DNA of 64,000 bases from Ottowia oryzae. GTDB taxonomy: Bacteria; Pseudomonadota; Gammaproteobacteria; Burkholderiales; Burkholderiaceae_C. Shown in pieces: positions 1 to 9,575 of the stretch. The position numbers were made by a program, and so were the translations under genes. The stretch spans positions 1 to 64,000 of the forward strand of contig NZ_CP027666.1 in the NCBI RefSeq assembly GCF_003008535.1, read 5' to 3'. The notes below the pieces were generated by a model that made no database searches, was not told the origin of the DNA, and saw only the letters and a list, made by a program, of their open reading frames with translations. Position 1 is the stretch's first letter; every line of letters begins with the position of its first letter.

Positions 1-63
1 GTCGCCGGAGGGGAACCTCCGATCAACGCCGCGCATTTGCAGCAGCGGCCGCTCAGCGCTCAC
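1..63 (-). CDS. macB: MacB-like ABC transporter, N-terminal fragment (cut by window edge)
   Basis: Only the first 21 codons are present. The frame opens with GTG at 63 inside the last codons of macA, so the two genes overlap by 11 bases, and an AGGG-type ribosome site precedes it. The visible peptide ends in RRFPSGD, which resembles the start of MacB ATPases (ABC transporter with a periplasmic domain that pairs with MacA and an outer-membrane channel). The assignment rests on this short match and on the adjacent adaptor gene; the rest of the gene lies outside the window. Confidence 0.6.
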   Translation of the reverse strand, partial: MSAERPLLQMRGVDRRFPSGD

Positions 64-1234
64 CCGATTCGCCCTCGTTCGCCGCAGCCGGGTCGGAGCC
101 GGTCTCACCCACCACGACTTTTTCGCCCTCGCTCAAGCCAGACAGCACCGCTGCGGTGGTGTTGGTGCGCAAACCGATGTGGACGTCGCGTTGCGCCACG
201 TCGCCCTTCGCGTCCAGGACCCGAACCTGGGTCTTGCCTGCCGCGTCGACGGCGCCCAGCGCGGCGGTCGGCACCAGCAAGGCTTTGGACTCGCGCGCGG
301 TCAGCACCGTGACTTGCGCCGTCATCGATGGCCGCAGCCGGCCATCGGGGTTGGGCACGTCGAACACCGCGTTGTAATAGACGGCGCGGTTGGCGCCCTG
401 ACCGCCCGCCGCGGCCGTGAGCGCGGAGCCCGCATCCTGCGTGATGGATTCGGGCGCCGGCTCCACCTGGGCAATTTTGGATTCATGGCGCGTTTGCGTA
501 TCCCCCAGGGTGGTGAACCACACCGGCATGCCCGGCTTTACCTTGCCTACATCGGCTTCGGCGATTTCGGCGCGCACCGTCATCACATCCATCTGCGCCA
601 ACATGACGATGGTTGGCGTGGTCTGAAACGAATTGAGCGTCTGGCCCTGCCGGGTGACGACGGCCACGACCACGCCGTCCATGGGCGCGACGATGCGCGT
701 GTAGCCCAGGTTGATTCGCGCCGTGTCCACCTGCGTGCGCGCTTGCTCTATCTGCGCGCCCAGCGCACCGACCTCAGCGCGCGCGGAATCCAGCGCGGCC
801 CGGGCTGCCTCAAGTTCGGCACGCGCGGTGGCGTCCAAAGCCATCAGCGCCTCTTGTCGGCGATAGGTCGACTCGGCTTGCGCCAGGCTGGCTCGCCGCG
901 CTGCCAATTGCGCTTTCAGTGCGGCGACCGCGGCCTGGGCGGTGCGCAGTGCGGTCTGCTGGGGCTCGGCATCCACTTCCGCAATCAATTCACCGGCCTT
1001 GACCTGTTGACCCAAGCTGACGTGCAACCGCTTGACCAGACCAGACACCTGGGCGCCAACGCTCACCAGGGTCTTGGGCTGCACGCGGCCGATCGCCAGC
1101 ACGCGCTGCTCAAGCTCACCCACTTTCACAGGCGCGGTGACGTATTTGGCAGCGGGTGAAGCTGGCCGCATCCACCACGCAATGGCCACGGCCGCCACCA
1201 ACACCGGCAGGCCAAAAACTATCCAGCGGCGCAT
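53..1234 (-). CDS. macA: MacA-type periplasmic adaptor subunit of a tripartite efflux pump
   Basis: Membrane-fusion protein of the HlyD/MacA family, 393 residues. It has one N-terminal membrane anchor (about residues 5-22), a lipoyl-like half (VSGLVKRLHV, GQQVKAGELIAEVD), a long Ala/Arg/Gln-rich coiled-coil hairpin (about residues 95-175), the second lipoyl half (IVAPMDGVVV) and beta-barrel plus membrane-proximal domains. It would link the MacB ABC transporter, whose start overlaps its end, to a TolC-like channel for export of macrolides, lipids or peptides. ATG 1234 is preferred over the TTG two codons upstream. The region upstream is shared with the divergent nitrate operon and holds an 18-bp dyad. 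Substrate cannot be told from sequence. Confidence 0.85.
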   Translation of the reverse strand: MRRWIVFGLPVLVAAVAIAWWMRPASPAAKYVTAPVKVGELEQRVLAIGRVQPKTLVSVGAQVSGLVKRLHVSLGQQVKAGELIAEVDAEPQQTALRTAQAAVAALKAQLAARRASLAQAESTYRRQEALMALDATARAELEAARAALDSARAEVGALGAQIEQARTQVDTARINLGYTRIVAPMDGVVVAVVTRQGQTLNSFQTTPTIVMLAQMDVMTVRAEIAEADVGKVKPGMPVWFTTLGDTQTRHESKIAQVEPAPESITQDAGSALTAAAGGQGANRAVYYNAVFDVPNPDGRLRPSMTAQVTVLTARESKALLVPTAALGAVDAAGKTQVRVLDAKGDVAQRDVHIGLRTNTTAAVLSGLSEGEKVVVGETGSDPAAANEGESGER

Positions 1235-1353
1235 CTTCAACTTCAGGCTCCCCTGTCAAACAGAGCGCATTGTGCCCGCCACGGCCCTCAAGGCTTGCGC
1301 TGAGCAGGCAAGGTCGCTCAACGCGTCTAACTCCATAGCAAGAATATTTGTCA

Positions 1354-1371
1354 ATAGTTCCGATGAACTAT
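1354..1371. promoter_or_regulatory. 18-bp perfect dyad, candidate operator between macA and narK1
   Basis: ATAGTTC-CGAT-GAACTAT is a perfect 7+4+7 inverted repeat in the macA/narK1 divergent spacer, 120 bp upstream of macA and 112 bp upstream of narK1. Its form suits a dimeric repressor or activator. No regulator gene for macAB is adjacent, so its partner is unknown. Confidence 0.45.
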
Positions 1372-1388
1372 GCGGCTCTCGTGCCCGT

Positions 1389-1409
1389 ACTCCTTTTGAC
1401 GTTCATCGA
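1389..1409 (+). promoter_or_regulatory. Candidate FNR-type site with adjoining NarL-like heptamer
   Basis: TTGAC-GTTC-ATCGA (1396-1409) matches 8 of 10 defined positions of the FNR/Anr consensus TTGAT-N4-ATCAA, and TACTCCT (1389-1395) fits the NarL heptamer TACYYMT. They lie about 75-95 bp before narK1, the first gene of a nitrate respiration operon that also encodes NarXL, so both anaerobic and nitrate control are expected. The match is by eye and the heptamer is short, so chance is possible. Confidence 0.4.
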
Positions 1410-1482
1410 TACACCGAACAACCTATAGCGCCAAAGACCACAACCGCCGAGAGTCAGAACACCGCGTGACTCATTGGCTTAT

Positions 1483-2745
1483 ATGTCTTCCTCCCCCCCT
1501 TCACCCCCCGTTCCGGCAAAGGCCTGGGGCGTTCTGATCTCCAGCACGATCGCCTTCACCGTCTGCTTCATGGTCTGGATGATGTTTGGCGTCATCGGGA
1601 TTCCCTTGAAGAAGGAGTTGGGCCTGAGCGCAACCCAATTCGGGCTTCTCACAGCGATGCCCGTTCTGACCGGCTCGCTGGTCAGGGTGCCGCTGGGCAT
1701 CTGGACGGATCGCTATGGCGGCCGCATCGTGATGACCATCCTGATGGCGGCAACGGTGCCCGCCATATGGTTGATGTCGTATGCCACTGAGTACTGGCAT
1801 TTTCTTGCCATCGGCCTTTTCGTGGGCTTGGCCGGCGGCTCCTTCTCAGTGGGCACCCCCTACGTCGCGCGCTGGTTCCCCAAGAGTCGCCAAGGCATGG
1901 CCATGGGTGTGTACGGGGCCGGCAACTCAGGGTCTGCAGTCAACAAGTTCCTGGCACCCGCCCTGATCGCCGCTGGCGGCTGGCAGCTGGTGCCCAAGGT
2001 CTATGCCGCGGTGATGCTCGGCACCGTCGTGATGTTCTGGTTGTTCAGCGCACACGACCCCAAACATCTCGTGTCCAGCACCTCGCGGTTCTCGGATCAG
2101 CTCAAGAGCCTGAAGGATCCGCGTGTGCTGAAGTACTGCCAGTACTACAGCATCGTGTTCGGCGGCTACGTCGCGCTGGCGCTCTGGATGGTGCAGTACT
2201 ACGTCGGCGAATATGGGCTGAGCATCCAGACCGCCGCCTTGCTGGCCGCCTGCTTCTCTTTGCCTGGCGGCGTGCTGCGCGCCGTAGGTGGGGTGTTGTC
2301 CGACCGATATGGCGCGCACAAGGTCACCTGGTGGGTGTTGTGGGTCAGCTGGATCTGCTTGTTCCTGCTGAGCTACCCGCAGACCGCGTTCACGATCAGC
2401 ACCGTCGATGGAGCGCGCGATTTCCACCTCGGCCTGAACGTCTACATGTTCACCGCGCTCATGGCCGTCCTCGGCATCGCGTTCGCCTTTGGCAAGGCCA
2501 GCGTCTTCAAGTACATCAGCGACGACTTCCCGCAAAACATTGGCGCCATCAGCGGCATCGTTGGGTTGGCGGGCGGCCTCGGCGGATTCATTTTGCCGAT
2601 TCTTTTCGGCGTTCTGCTCGATGTCACCGGCATCCGCTCCAGCGCTTTCATGCTCCTTTACGGCGTCGTCTGGGTTTCGCTGATCTGGATGTACTGGACC
2701 GAGGTGCGCACCACCGACGTCATTGGCCAAAGCAAGCCCGCCTAG
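1483..2745 (+). CDS. narK1: NarK1-type nitrate/nitrite transporter (MFS)
   Basis: Twelve-helix major facilitator protein of 420 residues in the nitrate/nitrite porter family. Visible features are a short Pro/Ser-rich N-terminus, the RYGGR loop after helix 2 (TDRYGGR), and Gly-rich nitrate-signature helices (VGLAGGSFSVGTPYVARWFP and the later SGIVGLAGGLGGF). It is the first of two tandem narK genes, 13 bp before narK2; in families where both occur, the type-1 protein is the proton-coupled nitrate importer and the type-2 protein the nitrate/nitrite exchanger. ATG 1483 is chosen over an in-frame TTG at 1474; neither has a strong ribosome site. Directly upstream are the FNR-like and NarL-like sites. 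Confidence 0.88.
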   Translation: MSSSPPSPPVPAKAWGVLISSTIAFTVCFMVWMMFGVIGIPLKKELGLSATQFGLLTAMPVLTGSLVRVPLGIWTDRYGGRIVMTILMAATVPAIWLMSYATEYWHFLAIGLFVGLAGGSFSVGTPYVARWFPKSRQGMAMGVYGAGNSGSAVNKFLAPALIAAGGWQLVPKVYAAVMLGTVVMFWLFSAHDPKHLVSSTSRFSDQLKSLKDPRVLKYCQYYSIVFGGYVALALWMVQYYVGEYGLSIQTAALLAACFSLPGGVLRAVGGVLSDRYGAHKVTWWVLWVSWICLFLLSYPQTAFTISTVDGARDFHLGLNVYMFTALMAVLGIAFAFGKASVFKYISDDFPQNIGAISGIVGLAGGLGGFILPILFGVLLDVTGIRSSAFMLLYGVVWVSLIWMYWTEVRTTDVIGQSKPA

Positions 2746-2758
2746 GAAGAGGTACCTC

Positions 2759-4177
2759 ATGAACGCCGTCACCGCATCGCAGCGCGGAAAAACACTCAAG
2801 ATCTGGACGCCCGAAGACAAGGCCTTCTGGGAGCAGCAAGGCGAAGCCATCGCCAAGCTGAACCTGTGGGTCTCCGTGCCAGCCTTGTTTCTGGCCTTCG
2901 CCGTCTGGCAAGTCTGGAGCGTGGTGGCTGTCAGCCTGCCGAGCCTGGGCTTCAACTACACGACCAACCAACTGTTCTGGCTTGCGGCCGCGCCAGCGCT
3001 TTCAGGCGCCACGCTGCGCATCTTCTACTCGTTCATGGTGCCGCTGATCGGCGGTCGCCGCTGGACGGCTATCTCCACGGCCAGCCTGCTGATCCCGGCG
3101 ATTGGCATCGGCATCGCGGTTCAGGACCCGTCAACGCCTTATCCGACGATGCTGGCGCTGGCGTTGCTTTGCGGATTGGGTGGCGGCAACTTCAGCTCCA
3201 GCATGTCCAACATCAGCACCTTCTTCCCCAAGGACCGAAAGGGCTCGGCGCTGGGCGTGAATGCCGGACTGGGCAACCTGGGTGTCTCGGTGGTGCAGTT
3301 CCTCAGCCCCATCGTCGTGACCGTCGGCCTCCTCGGCATCTTCGGCGGCGAGCCACAAACCATCATCAAAGGCGGCCAGCAGATGCAGGTGTGGATGCAG
3401 AACGCGGCCTTCATCTGGGTGCCCTGGATCGCGCTGACCGCCGTCGTTGCGTGGTTCACGATGAACGATGTGGCCGACGCCAAGGCCTCGGTCGCGGCGC
3501 AGGCGGCCATCTTCGTCCAGCCCCACAACTGGCTGATGTGCCTGCTGTACCTGGGCACCTTCGGGTCGTTCATTGGCTTCGCCGCAGGTTTCCCTCTTCT
3601 GATCAAGAGCCAGTTTCCTCAAGTCAACCCGCTGGCATACGCGTGGCTGGGGCCGTTGGTTGGCGCGGTGGTGCGGCCGTTCGGTGGCTGGCTGTCGGAC
3701 AAAGTAGGCGGCGGCGTGGTCACCCTGTGGAACTTCCTGGTGATGGCGCTGGCCGTCGTCGGCGTCCTGTACTTCCTTCCCAAGGGAGCGGGCGCGATGG
3801 CGCTGCCCTTCGGCCCACAGGCCGGCAACTTCACGGGCTTCTTCCTGATGTTCCTGGTGCTGTTCGTCACCACCGGGATCGGCAATGGGTCGACCTTCCG
3901 GATGATTCCCGTGATCTTCAACCAGCTCGCGCAGCGCGACACGAAGGACACGGCCGCCGCATTGAAAGAAGGCAACGTGCGCGGTGCCGCGGCGGTGGGC
4001 TTCGCTGGCGCCTTTGGCGCGTATGGCGGCTTCTTCATCCCCAAGAGCTACGGCAGTTCTATCGCCGCCACGGGCGGGCCCGAGGCCGCGCTTTGGGTAT
4101 TCGCGGCGTTCTACATCGTCTGCGCAGTGATCACCTGGGCCTTCTATGCCCGCCGCAACGCCCCCATGCCCTGCTGA
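2759..4177 (+). CDS. narK2: NarK2-type nitrate/nitrite antiporter (MFS)
   Basis: MFS nitrate/nitrite transporter, 472 residues, with a longer N-terminal segment (KTLKIWTPEDKAFWEQQG) and larger loops than its upstream partner, as is usual for NarK2. Signature Gly-rich helices are seen at LALLCGLGGGNFSSSMSNIS and TGIGNGSTFRMIPVIF. The product should exchange cytoplasmic nitrite for external nitrate and so feed the cytoplasm-facing NarG. ATG 2759 follows GGAAGAGG; an upstream in-frame TTG overlapping narK1 is rejected. The gene ends 13 bp before narG, so narK1-narK2-narGHJI are probably one transcript. Confidence 0.9.
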   Translation: MNAVTASQRGKTLKIWTPEDKAFWEQQGEAIAKLNLWVSVPALFLAFAVWQVWSVVAVSLPSLGFNYTTNQLFWLAAAPALSGATLRIFYSFMVPLIGGRRWTAISTASLLIPAIGIGIAVQDPSTPYPTMLALALLCGLGGGNFSSSMSNISTFFPKDRKGSALGVNAGLGNLGVSVVQFLSPIVVTVGLLGIFGGEPQTIIKGGQQMQVWMQNAAFIWVPWIALTAVVAWFTMNDVADAKASVAAQAAIFVQPHNWLMCLLYLGTFGSFIGFAAGFPLLIKSQFPQVNPLAYAWLGPLVGAVVRPFGGWLSDKVGGGVVTLWNFLVMALAVVGVLYFLPKGAGAMALPFGPQAGNFTGFFLMFLVLFVTTGIGNGSTFRMIPVIFNQLAQRDTKDTAAALKEGNVRGAAAVGFAGAFGAYGGFFIPKSYGSSIAATGGPEAALWVFAAFYIVCAVITWAFYARRNAPMPC

Positions 4178-4190
4178 ACCAGAGAACCTT

Positions 4191-7100
4191 ATGAGCCACT
4201 TTCTCGACCGACTGAACCATTTCCGCCTGCCCAAGGAGAGTTTTTCCGATGGCTACGGCCGCACGACCGGCGAAGACCGTACCTGGGAAGACGCCTACCG
4301 CGACCGCTGGGCGCACGACAAGATCGTGCGAAGCACGCATGGCGTGAACTGCACGGGCTCGTGCTCGTGGAAGATCTACGTCAAAGGCGGCATCGTCACC
4401 TGGGAAACGCAGCAGACCGACTACCCGCGCACCCGCTGGGACATGCCTAACCACGAGCCGCGGGGTTGCGCGCGCGGCGCAAGCTACAGCTGGTATCTGT
4501 ACAGCGCCAACCGCGTGAAGTACCCCATGGTGCGCGGTCGGCTGCTGGAGCGCTGGCGCTCCGCCCTCAAAGTGGCCAAGACGCCCGTCGACGCCTGGGC
4601 GCTGATCGCAGAAGACGACGCTGCGCGGCGCGACTACCAACAGGTTCGCGGCATGGGCGGGTTTGTCCGATCTACATGGGACGAGATCAACCAGCTTGTG
4701 GCGGCAGCCAACGTCTACACCATCAAGAAGCACGGGCCGGACCGCATCATCGGCTTCTCGCCGATTCCGGCGATGAGCATGGTCAGCTACGCGTCCGGCA
4801 GCCGTTACCTCAGCTTGATTGGCGGCGTTTGCCTCAGCTTCTACGACTGGTATTGCGACTTGCCGCCGGCCAGCCCACAAGTGTGGGGCGAACAAACGGA
4901 CGTGCCGGAGTCGGCCGACTGGTACAACAGCAGCTATATCATCGCATGGGGATCCAACGTACCCCAGACCCGCACGCCAGACGCTCATTTCTTCACAGAG
5001 GTGCGCTACAAGGGCACCAAAACGGTCGCTGTCACTCCTGACTACAGCGAGGTCGCCAAGCTCTCTGACGTCTGGATGCATCCCAAGCAGGGCACCGATG
5101 CAGCGCTGGCGATGGCGATGGGCCACGTGGCGCTCAACGAGTTCTACTTCAAGACGCGCAGCCCCTACTTCGACGAGTACGCGCGCCGTTACACCGATCT
5201 GCCGATGCTGGTCGTGCTCAAGGAGCATCGCCTGCCCGATGGCACCCTGGTGCAGGTACCCGATCGCTATCTGCGCGCCAGCGACTTCAATGGCCGCCTG
5301 GGGCAGCAGAACAATCCGGAATGGAAAACCATCGCGTTCGATACCGATGGTCGCGCCGTGCTGCCCAACGGCTCCATCGGCTTTCGCTGGGGTGCTGAGG
5401 GGCGCGACGACGCGGGCAAATGGAACCTTGAGCCCAAGGAAGCGCGCCACGACGCCGAAGTCAAGCTCAAGCTCTCGGTGCTGGAAGACGGCGACCAGGC
5501 GCATGAAATCGTCGACGTCGGCTTTCCCTACTTCGGCGGCATCGCCACGCCGCACTTCACGGCCAACGAGCAAGATGGTGACGTGCGCCGGGCCCGCGTA
5601 CCGGCCACCCGCCTGCGTCTTCGCATGGAGCAGGACGGCGAATACCGCGACGCTTTGGTTGCGACCGTGTTCGACCTGCAGGTGGCGCAGTACGGTATCG
5701 ATCGCGGGCTGGGCTCTGGCGCCGCCAGCTACGACGAGGATGCGCCCTACACCCCGGCCTGGGCCGAAAGCATCACGGGCGTACCGCGCGAGCAGATCAT
5801 CACCGTAGCGCGCGAATTCGCCGCCAATGCCGACAAGACGCGCGGCAAATCGATGGTCATCATCGGCTCGGGCGTAAACCACTGGTACCACTGCGACATG
5901 AACTATCGCGGTGTCATCAACCTGCTGATGATGTGCGGCTGCATTGGCCAGAGCGGCGGCGGCTGGTCGCATTACGTAGGCCAGGAAAAGCTGCGCCCGC
6001 AGACCGGCTGGACTGCGCTGGCCTTTGCGCTGGACTGGGCGCGTCCGCCGCGCCATCAGAACGGCACCAGTTTCTTCTACGCCCACACCGACCAGTGGCG
6101 CTACGAAAAGCTGGGCATGGAGGAAATCGTCAGCCCGCTGGCAGACCGCAACCAGTACGGCGGCAGCATGATCGACTACAACGTGCGCGCGGAACGCATG
6201 GGCTGGCTACCCAGCGCGCCTCAGCTCAAAACCAATCCCTTGCGGGTGGCCGCGCTGGCCGACAAGGCCGGCCTGGCGCCGCGCGACTACGTGGCCAAGG
6301 CCCTCAAGAACGGCGAGCTGGAGCTCAGCTGCGAAGACCCGGACGCGCCCGAGAACTGGCCGCGCAACATGTTCGTGTGGCGCAGCAACCTGCTGGGCTC
6401 CAGTGGCAAGGGCCATGAGTACTTCTGCAAGCACCTGCTGGGCACAGAGAACGGCGTGCAGGGCAAGGACCTGGGCCCTGACGACGCCAAACCTGAGGAG
6501 GTGACGTGGCATGCGGAGGCGCCGCAGGGCAAGCTTGACTTGCTGGTCACGCTCGATTTCCGCATGAGCACCACCTGCCTGTACTCGGACATCGTTCTGC
6601 CCACCGCCAGCTGGTACGAAAAGAACGACCTGAACACCAGCGACATGCATCCGTTCATCCACCCGCTGTCGGCCGCCATCGACCCGGTGTGGGAGTCTCG
6701 CTCGGACTGGGAGATCTACAAGGGTTTTGCGAAAGCGTTCAGCGAGATCTGCGTGGGTCACCTGGGCGTAGAGCGCGACACCGTGATGACGCCGCTGATG
6801 CACGACACCCCGGCCGAGCTGGCTCAGCCCTACGGCGTCGCGGAGTGGAAGAAAGGTGAATGCGACCTCATCCCCGGCAAGACCGCGCCGCAGGTCACGG
6901 TGATCGAGCGCGACTACCCCAACATCTATAAACGCTTCACGGCTCTGGGCCCGTTGATGGACAAGCTGGGCAACGGCGGCAAGGGCATCGCCTGGAAGAC
7001 CGGCACCGAAGTGGAGCAACTGGGCGAGCTGAACGGCCTGACCACCGAACCCGGCGTAACCCAGGGCCGCCCCCGCATCGTCAGCGACATCGATGCCTGC

Positions 7101-8003
7101 GAGGTGATCCTGCAACTGGCGCCCGAGACCAACGGCCACGTCGCCGTGAAGGCCTGGGAGGCACTTGAGAAATTCACCGGCCGCGAACACAAGCACCTGG
7201 CGCTGTACCGCGAGGACGAGAAGATCCGCTACCGCGACATCCAGGCGCAGCCGCGCAAGATCATCAGTTCGCCCACGTGGAGCGGCATCGAGAGCGAGAC
7301 CGTGAGCTACAACGCCGGCTACACCAACGTGCATGAGCTGATTCCATGGCGCACGCTCACTGGCCGCCAGCAGTTCTACCAGGACCATCCTTGGATGATC
7401 GCGTTCGGCGAAGGCTTCTCCACCTACCGGCCGCCCGTGAACCTGAGGGCCACGGCCGACATGCATGGCATCCGCCCGAACGGGAACACCGAGATCCAGC
7501 TGAACTTCATCACGCCGCACCAGAAGTGGGGCATCCATAGCACGTACACCGACAACCTGCTGATGCTCACGCTGAACCGCGGTGGCTCGGTCGCCTGGAT
7601 CAGCGAGGAGGACGCAGCCCGCGCCGGCATCGTCGATAACGACTGGATGGAGATGTTCAATGCGAACGGCGCCGTGGCGGTGCGCGCGGTGGTCAGCCAG
7701 CGCGTCAAGCCAGGCATGGTGATGATGTACCACGCCCAGGAAAAGATCATCAACACCCCGGGCAGCGAGATCACGGGTGTGCGCGGCGGCATCCACAACT
7801 CCGTCACGCGCATCGTGCTCAAGCCCACGCACATGATCGGCGGCTACGCGCAGTACAGCTACGGCTTCAACTACTACGGCACCGTGGGCACCAATCGCGA
7901 CGAGTTCGTTGTGGTCAGAAAGATGGCCAAGGTGGACTGGCTGGATACGCCCCGCGGCGACCACCTGGCAGAAGCGTTCCAGTCTCAGGGCGAGAACCCC
8001 TGA
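4191..8003 (+). CDS. narG: Respiratory nitrate reductase alpha subunit
   Basis: Catalytic molybdenum subunit of membrane-bound nitrate reductase, 1270 residues (E. coli NarG 1247), near-colinear with it. The FS0 iron-sulfur ligands are all present: His50, Cys54, Cys58 (HGVNCTGSC) and Cys93 (HEPRGC). Asp223 in FYDWYCDLPPA corresponds to the Mo-ligating Asp of E. coli. The N-terminus carries the vestigial Tat-like motif region STHGVNCTG typical of NarG, which stays in the cytoplasm and is anchored through NarI. ATG 4191 gives MSHFLDRL, matching the family start; the upstream extension that overlaps narK2 is rejected. It reduces nitrate to nitrite with electrons passed from NarI through NarH. 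Confidence 0.97.
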   Translation: MSHFLDRLNHFRLPKESFSDGYGRTTGEDRTWEDAYRDRWAHDKIVRSTHGVNCTGSCSWKIYVKGGIVTWETQQTDYPRTRWDMPNHEPRGCARGASYSWYLYSANRVKYPMVRGRLLERWRSALKVAKTPVDAWALIAEDDAARRDYQQVRGMGGFVRSTWDEINQLVAAANVYTIKKHGPDRIIGFSPIPAMSMVSYASGSRYLSLIGGVCLSFYDWYCDLPPASPQVWGEQTDVPESADWYNSSYIIAWGSNVPQTRTPDAHFFTEVRYKGTKTVAVTPDYSEVAKLSDVWMHPKQGTDAALAMAMGHVALNEFYFKTRSPYFDEYARRYTDLPMLVVLKEHRLPDGTLVQVPDRYLRASDFNGRLGQQNNPEWKTIAFDTDGRAVLPNGSIGFRWGAEGRDDAGKWNLEPKEARHDAEVKLKLSVLEDGDQAHEIVDVGFPYFGGIATPHFTANEQDGDVRRARVPATRLRLRMEQDGEYRDALVATVFDLQVAQYGIDRGLGSGAASYDEDAPYTPAWAESITGVPREQIITVAREFAANADKTRGKSMVIIGSGVNHWYHCDMNYRGVINLLMMCGCIGQSGGGWSHYVGQEKLRPQTGWTALAFALDWARPPRHQNGTSFFYAHTDQWRYEKLGMEEIVSPLADRNQYGGSMIDYNVRAERMGWLPSAPQLKTNPLRVAALADKAGLAPRDYVAKALKNGELELSCEDPDAPENWPRNMFVWRSNLLGSSGKGHEYFCKHLLGTENGVQGKDLGPDDAKPEEVTWHAEAPQGKLDLLVTLDFRMSTTCLYSDIVLPTASWYEKNDLNTSDMHPFIHPLSAAIDPVWESRSDWEIYKGFAKAFSEICVGHLGVERDTVMTPLMHDTPAELAQPYGVAEWKKGECDLIPGKTAPQVTVIERDYPNIYKRFTALGPLMDKLGNGGKGIAWKTGTEVEQLGELNGLTTEPGVTQGRPRIVSDIDACEVILQLAPETNGHVAVKAWEALEKFTGREHKHLALYREDEKIRYRDIQAQPRKIISSPTWSGIESETVSYNAGYTNVHELIPWRTLTGRQQFYQDHPWMIAFGEGFSTYRPPVNLRATADMHGIRPNGNTEIQLNFITPHQKWGIHSTYTDNLLMLTLNRGGSVAWISEEDAARAGIVDNDWMEMFNANGAVAVRAVVSQRVKPGMVMMYHAQEKIINTPGSEITGVRGGIHNSVTRIVLKPTHMIGGYAQYSYGFNYYGTVGTNRDEFVVVRKMAKVDWLDTPRGDHLAEAFQSQGENP

Positions 8004-8040
8004 GCGAACGCCCGCAGAACAACCCCCACGAGAACGCAAC

Positions 8041-9564
8041 ATGAAAATCAGAGCCCAGATTGGCATGGTCCTTAACCTGGACAAATGCATCGGCTGCCAC
8101 ACCTGCAGCGTGACCTGCAAGAACGTATGGACCAGCCGGCCCGGCGTCGAATACGCCTGGTTCAACAACGTCGAAAGCAAGCCGGGCATCGGCTACCCCA
8201 AGGAATGGGAAAACCAGCAACGCTGGAACGGCGGCTGGACGCGCAAGGCCGACGGCTCCATCGTGCCGCGCCAGGGCGGCAAGTGGCAATTGCTGATGAA
8301 GATCTTCGCCAACCCCAATCTGCCGGAGATCGACGACTACTACGAGCCGTACACCTTCGACTACGACCACCTGCAATCCGCACCGGAAATGAAGCACGCG
8401 CCGACCGCACGCCCGCGCAGCTTGATCACCGGCCAACGCATGGAGAAGATCGAATGGGGCCCGAACTGGGAGGAAATCCTGGGCGGCGAGTTCAGTAAGC
8501 GCAGCCGCGACCAGAACTTCGAAGAGGTGCAAAAAGACATCTACGGGCAGTTCGAGAACACCTTCATGATGTACCTGCCGCGGCTGTGCGAGCACTGCTT
8601 GAACCCGGCGTGCGTAGCGAGCTGCCCCAGCGGCAGCATCTACAAGCGCGAGGAAGACGGCATCGTGCTGATCGACCAAGACAAGTGCCGCGGCTGGCGC
8701 ATGTGCGTCAGCGGCTGCCCGTACAAGAAGATCTACTACAACTGGAAAAGCGGCAAGGCAGAGAAGTGCATCTTCTGCTATCCACGCATCGAGGCAGGCC
8801 AACCCACCGTGTGCTCCGAGACCTGCGTCGGTCGCATCCGGTACCTCGGCGTGCTGCTGTACGACGCCGACCGCATCGAGGAGGCCGCGAGTGTCGAGCG
8901 CGACAAGGATCTTTACCAAGCCCAGCTAGACATCTTCCTTGATCCGCACGACCCGGCCGTGATCGCCCAAGCACGCCGCGACGGCATTCCGGAGGCTTGG
9001 CTGGTCGCCGCGCGCAAAAGCCCGGTCTACAAAATGGCCGTGGACTGGAAGGTGGCGCTGCCGCTGCACCCTGAATACCGCACGCTGCCGATGGTTTGGT
9101 ACGTACCGCCGCTGTCGCCCATCACGGCCGCGGCGAATGCTGGCCACGTCAGCAGCAACGGTGAGCTACCCGACGTGAATCAGCTGCGCATCCCGGTCAA
9201 GTACCTGGCCAACTTGTTGACGGCTGGCGACACACAGCCCGTCGTCAGCGCGCTGGAACGCATGCTGGCCATGCGCGCCTACCAACGTGGCAAGCATGTG
9301 GACGGCGCGCCCAACGTGGCCGCCATCCAGCAGGTTGGCCTCTCGGTGGCCGAGGTGGAGGACATGTACCAGACCATGGCCATCGCCAACTACGAAGACC
9401 GCTTCGTGATCCCCACCACCCACCGCGAATACGCCGAGAACGCCTTCAACGTGCGCGGCGGCTGCGGCTTCAGCTTCGGCAACGGCTGCAGCGAGGGCTC
9501 GACCGAGACCAGCCTTTTCGGTAGCGAGAAGAAGCGAACCATTCCCATCAAGGCAACACTTTGA
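8041..9564 (+). CDS. narH: Respiratory nitrate reductase beta subunit
   Basis: Iron-sulfur electron-transfer subunit, 507 residues. Four cluster motifs are intact: Cys16/19/22/26 (CIGCHTCSVTC), Cys183/186/191/195 (CEHCLNPACVASC), Cys216-Trp219-Cys222-Cys226 (CRGWRMCVSGC, the Trp marking the [3Fe-4S] cluster) and Cys243/246/258/262. Electrons pass from NarI haems through these centres to NarG. ATG 8041 gives MKIRAQIGMVLNLDKC, the family start; an upstream in-frame extension overlapping narG is not credible. No strong ribosome site is seen before the start (CGAGAACGCAAC). The C-terminal GGCGFSFGNGCSEG stretch is usual for NarH. Confidence 0.97.
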   Translation: MKIRAQIGMVLNLDKCIGCHTCSVTCKNVWTSRPGVEYAWFNNVESKPGIGYPKEWENQQRWNGGWTRKADGSIVPRQGGKWQLLMKIFANPNLPEIDDYYEPYTFDYDHLQSAPEMKHAPTARPRSLITGQRMEKIEWGPNWEEILGGEFSKRSRDQNFEEVQKDIYGQFENTFMMYLPRLCEHCLNPACVASCPSGSIYKREEDGIVLIDQDKCRGWRMCVSGCPYKKIYYNWKSGKAEKCIFCYPRIEAGQPTVCSETCVGRIRYLGVLLYDADRIEEAASVERDKDLYQAQLDIFLDPHDPAVIAQARRDGIPEAWLVAARKSPVYKMAVDWKVALPLHPEYRTLPMVWYVPPLSPITAAANAGHVSSNGELPDVNQLRIPVKYLANLLTAGDTQPVVSALERMLAMRAYQRGKHVDGAPNVAAIQQVGLSVAEVEDMYQTMAIANYEDRFVIPTTHREYAENAFNVRGGCGFSFGNGCSEGSTETSLFGSEKKRTIPIKATL

Positions 9565-9575
9565 GGAGCGCCACC

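Noticed and set aside
4131..6086. 651-codon minus-strand open frame opposite narG
   Set aside because: Same reason: narG matches E. coli NarG residue by residue, and the opposite frame has no recognisable domain.
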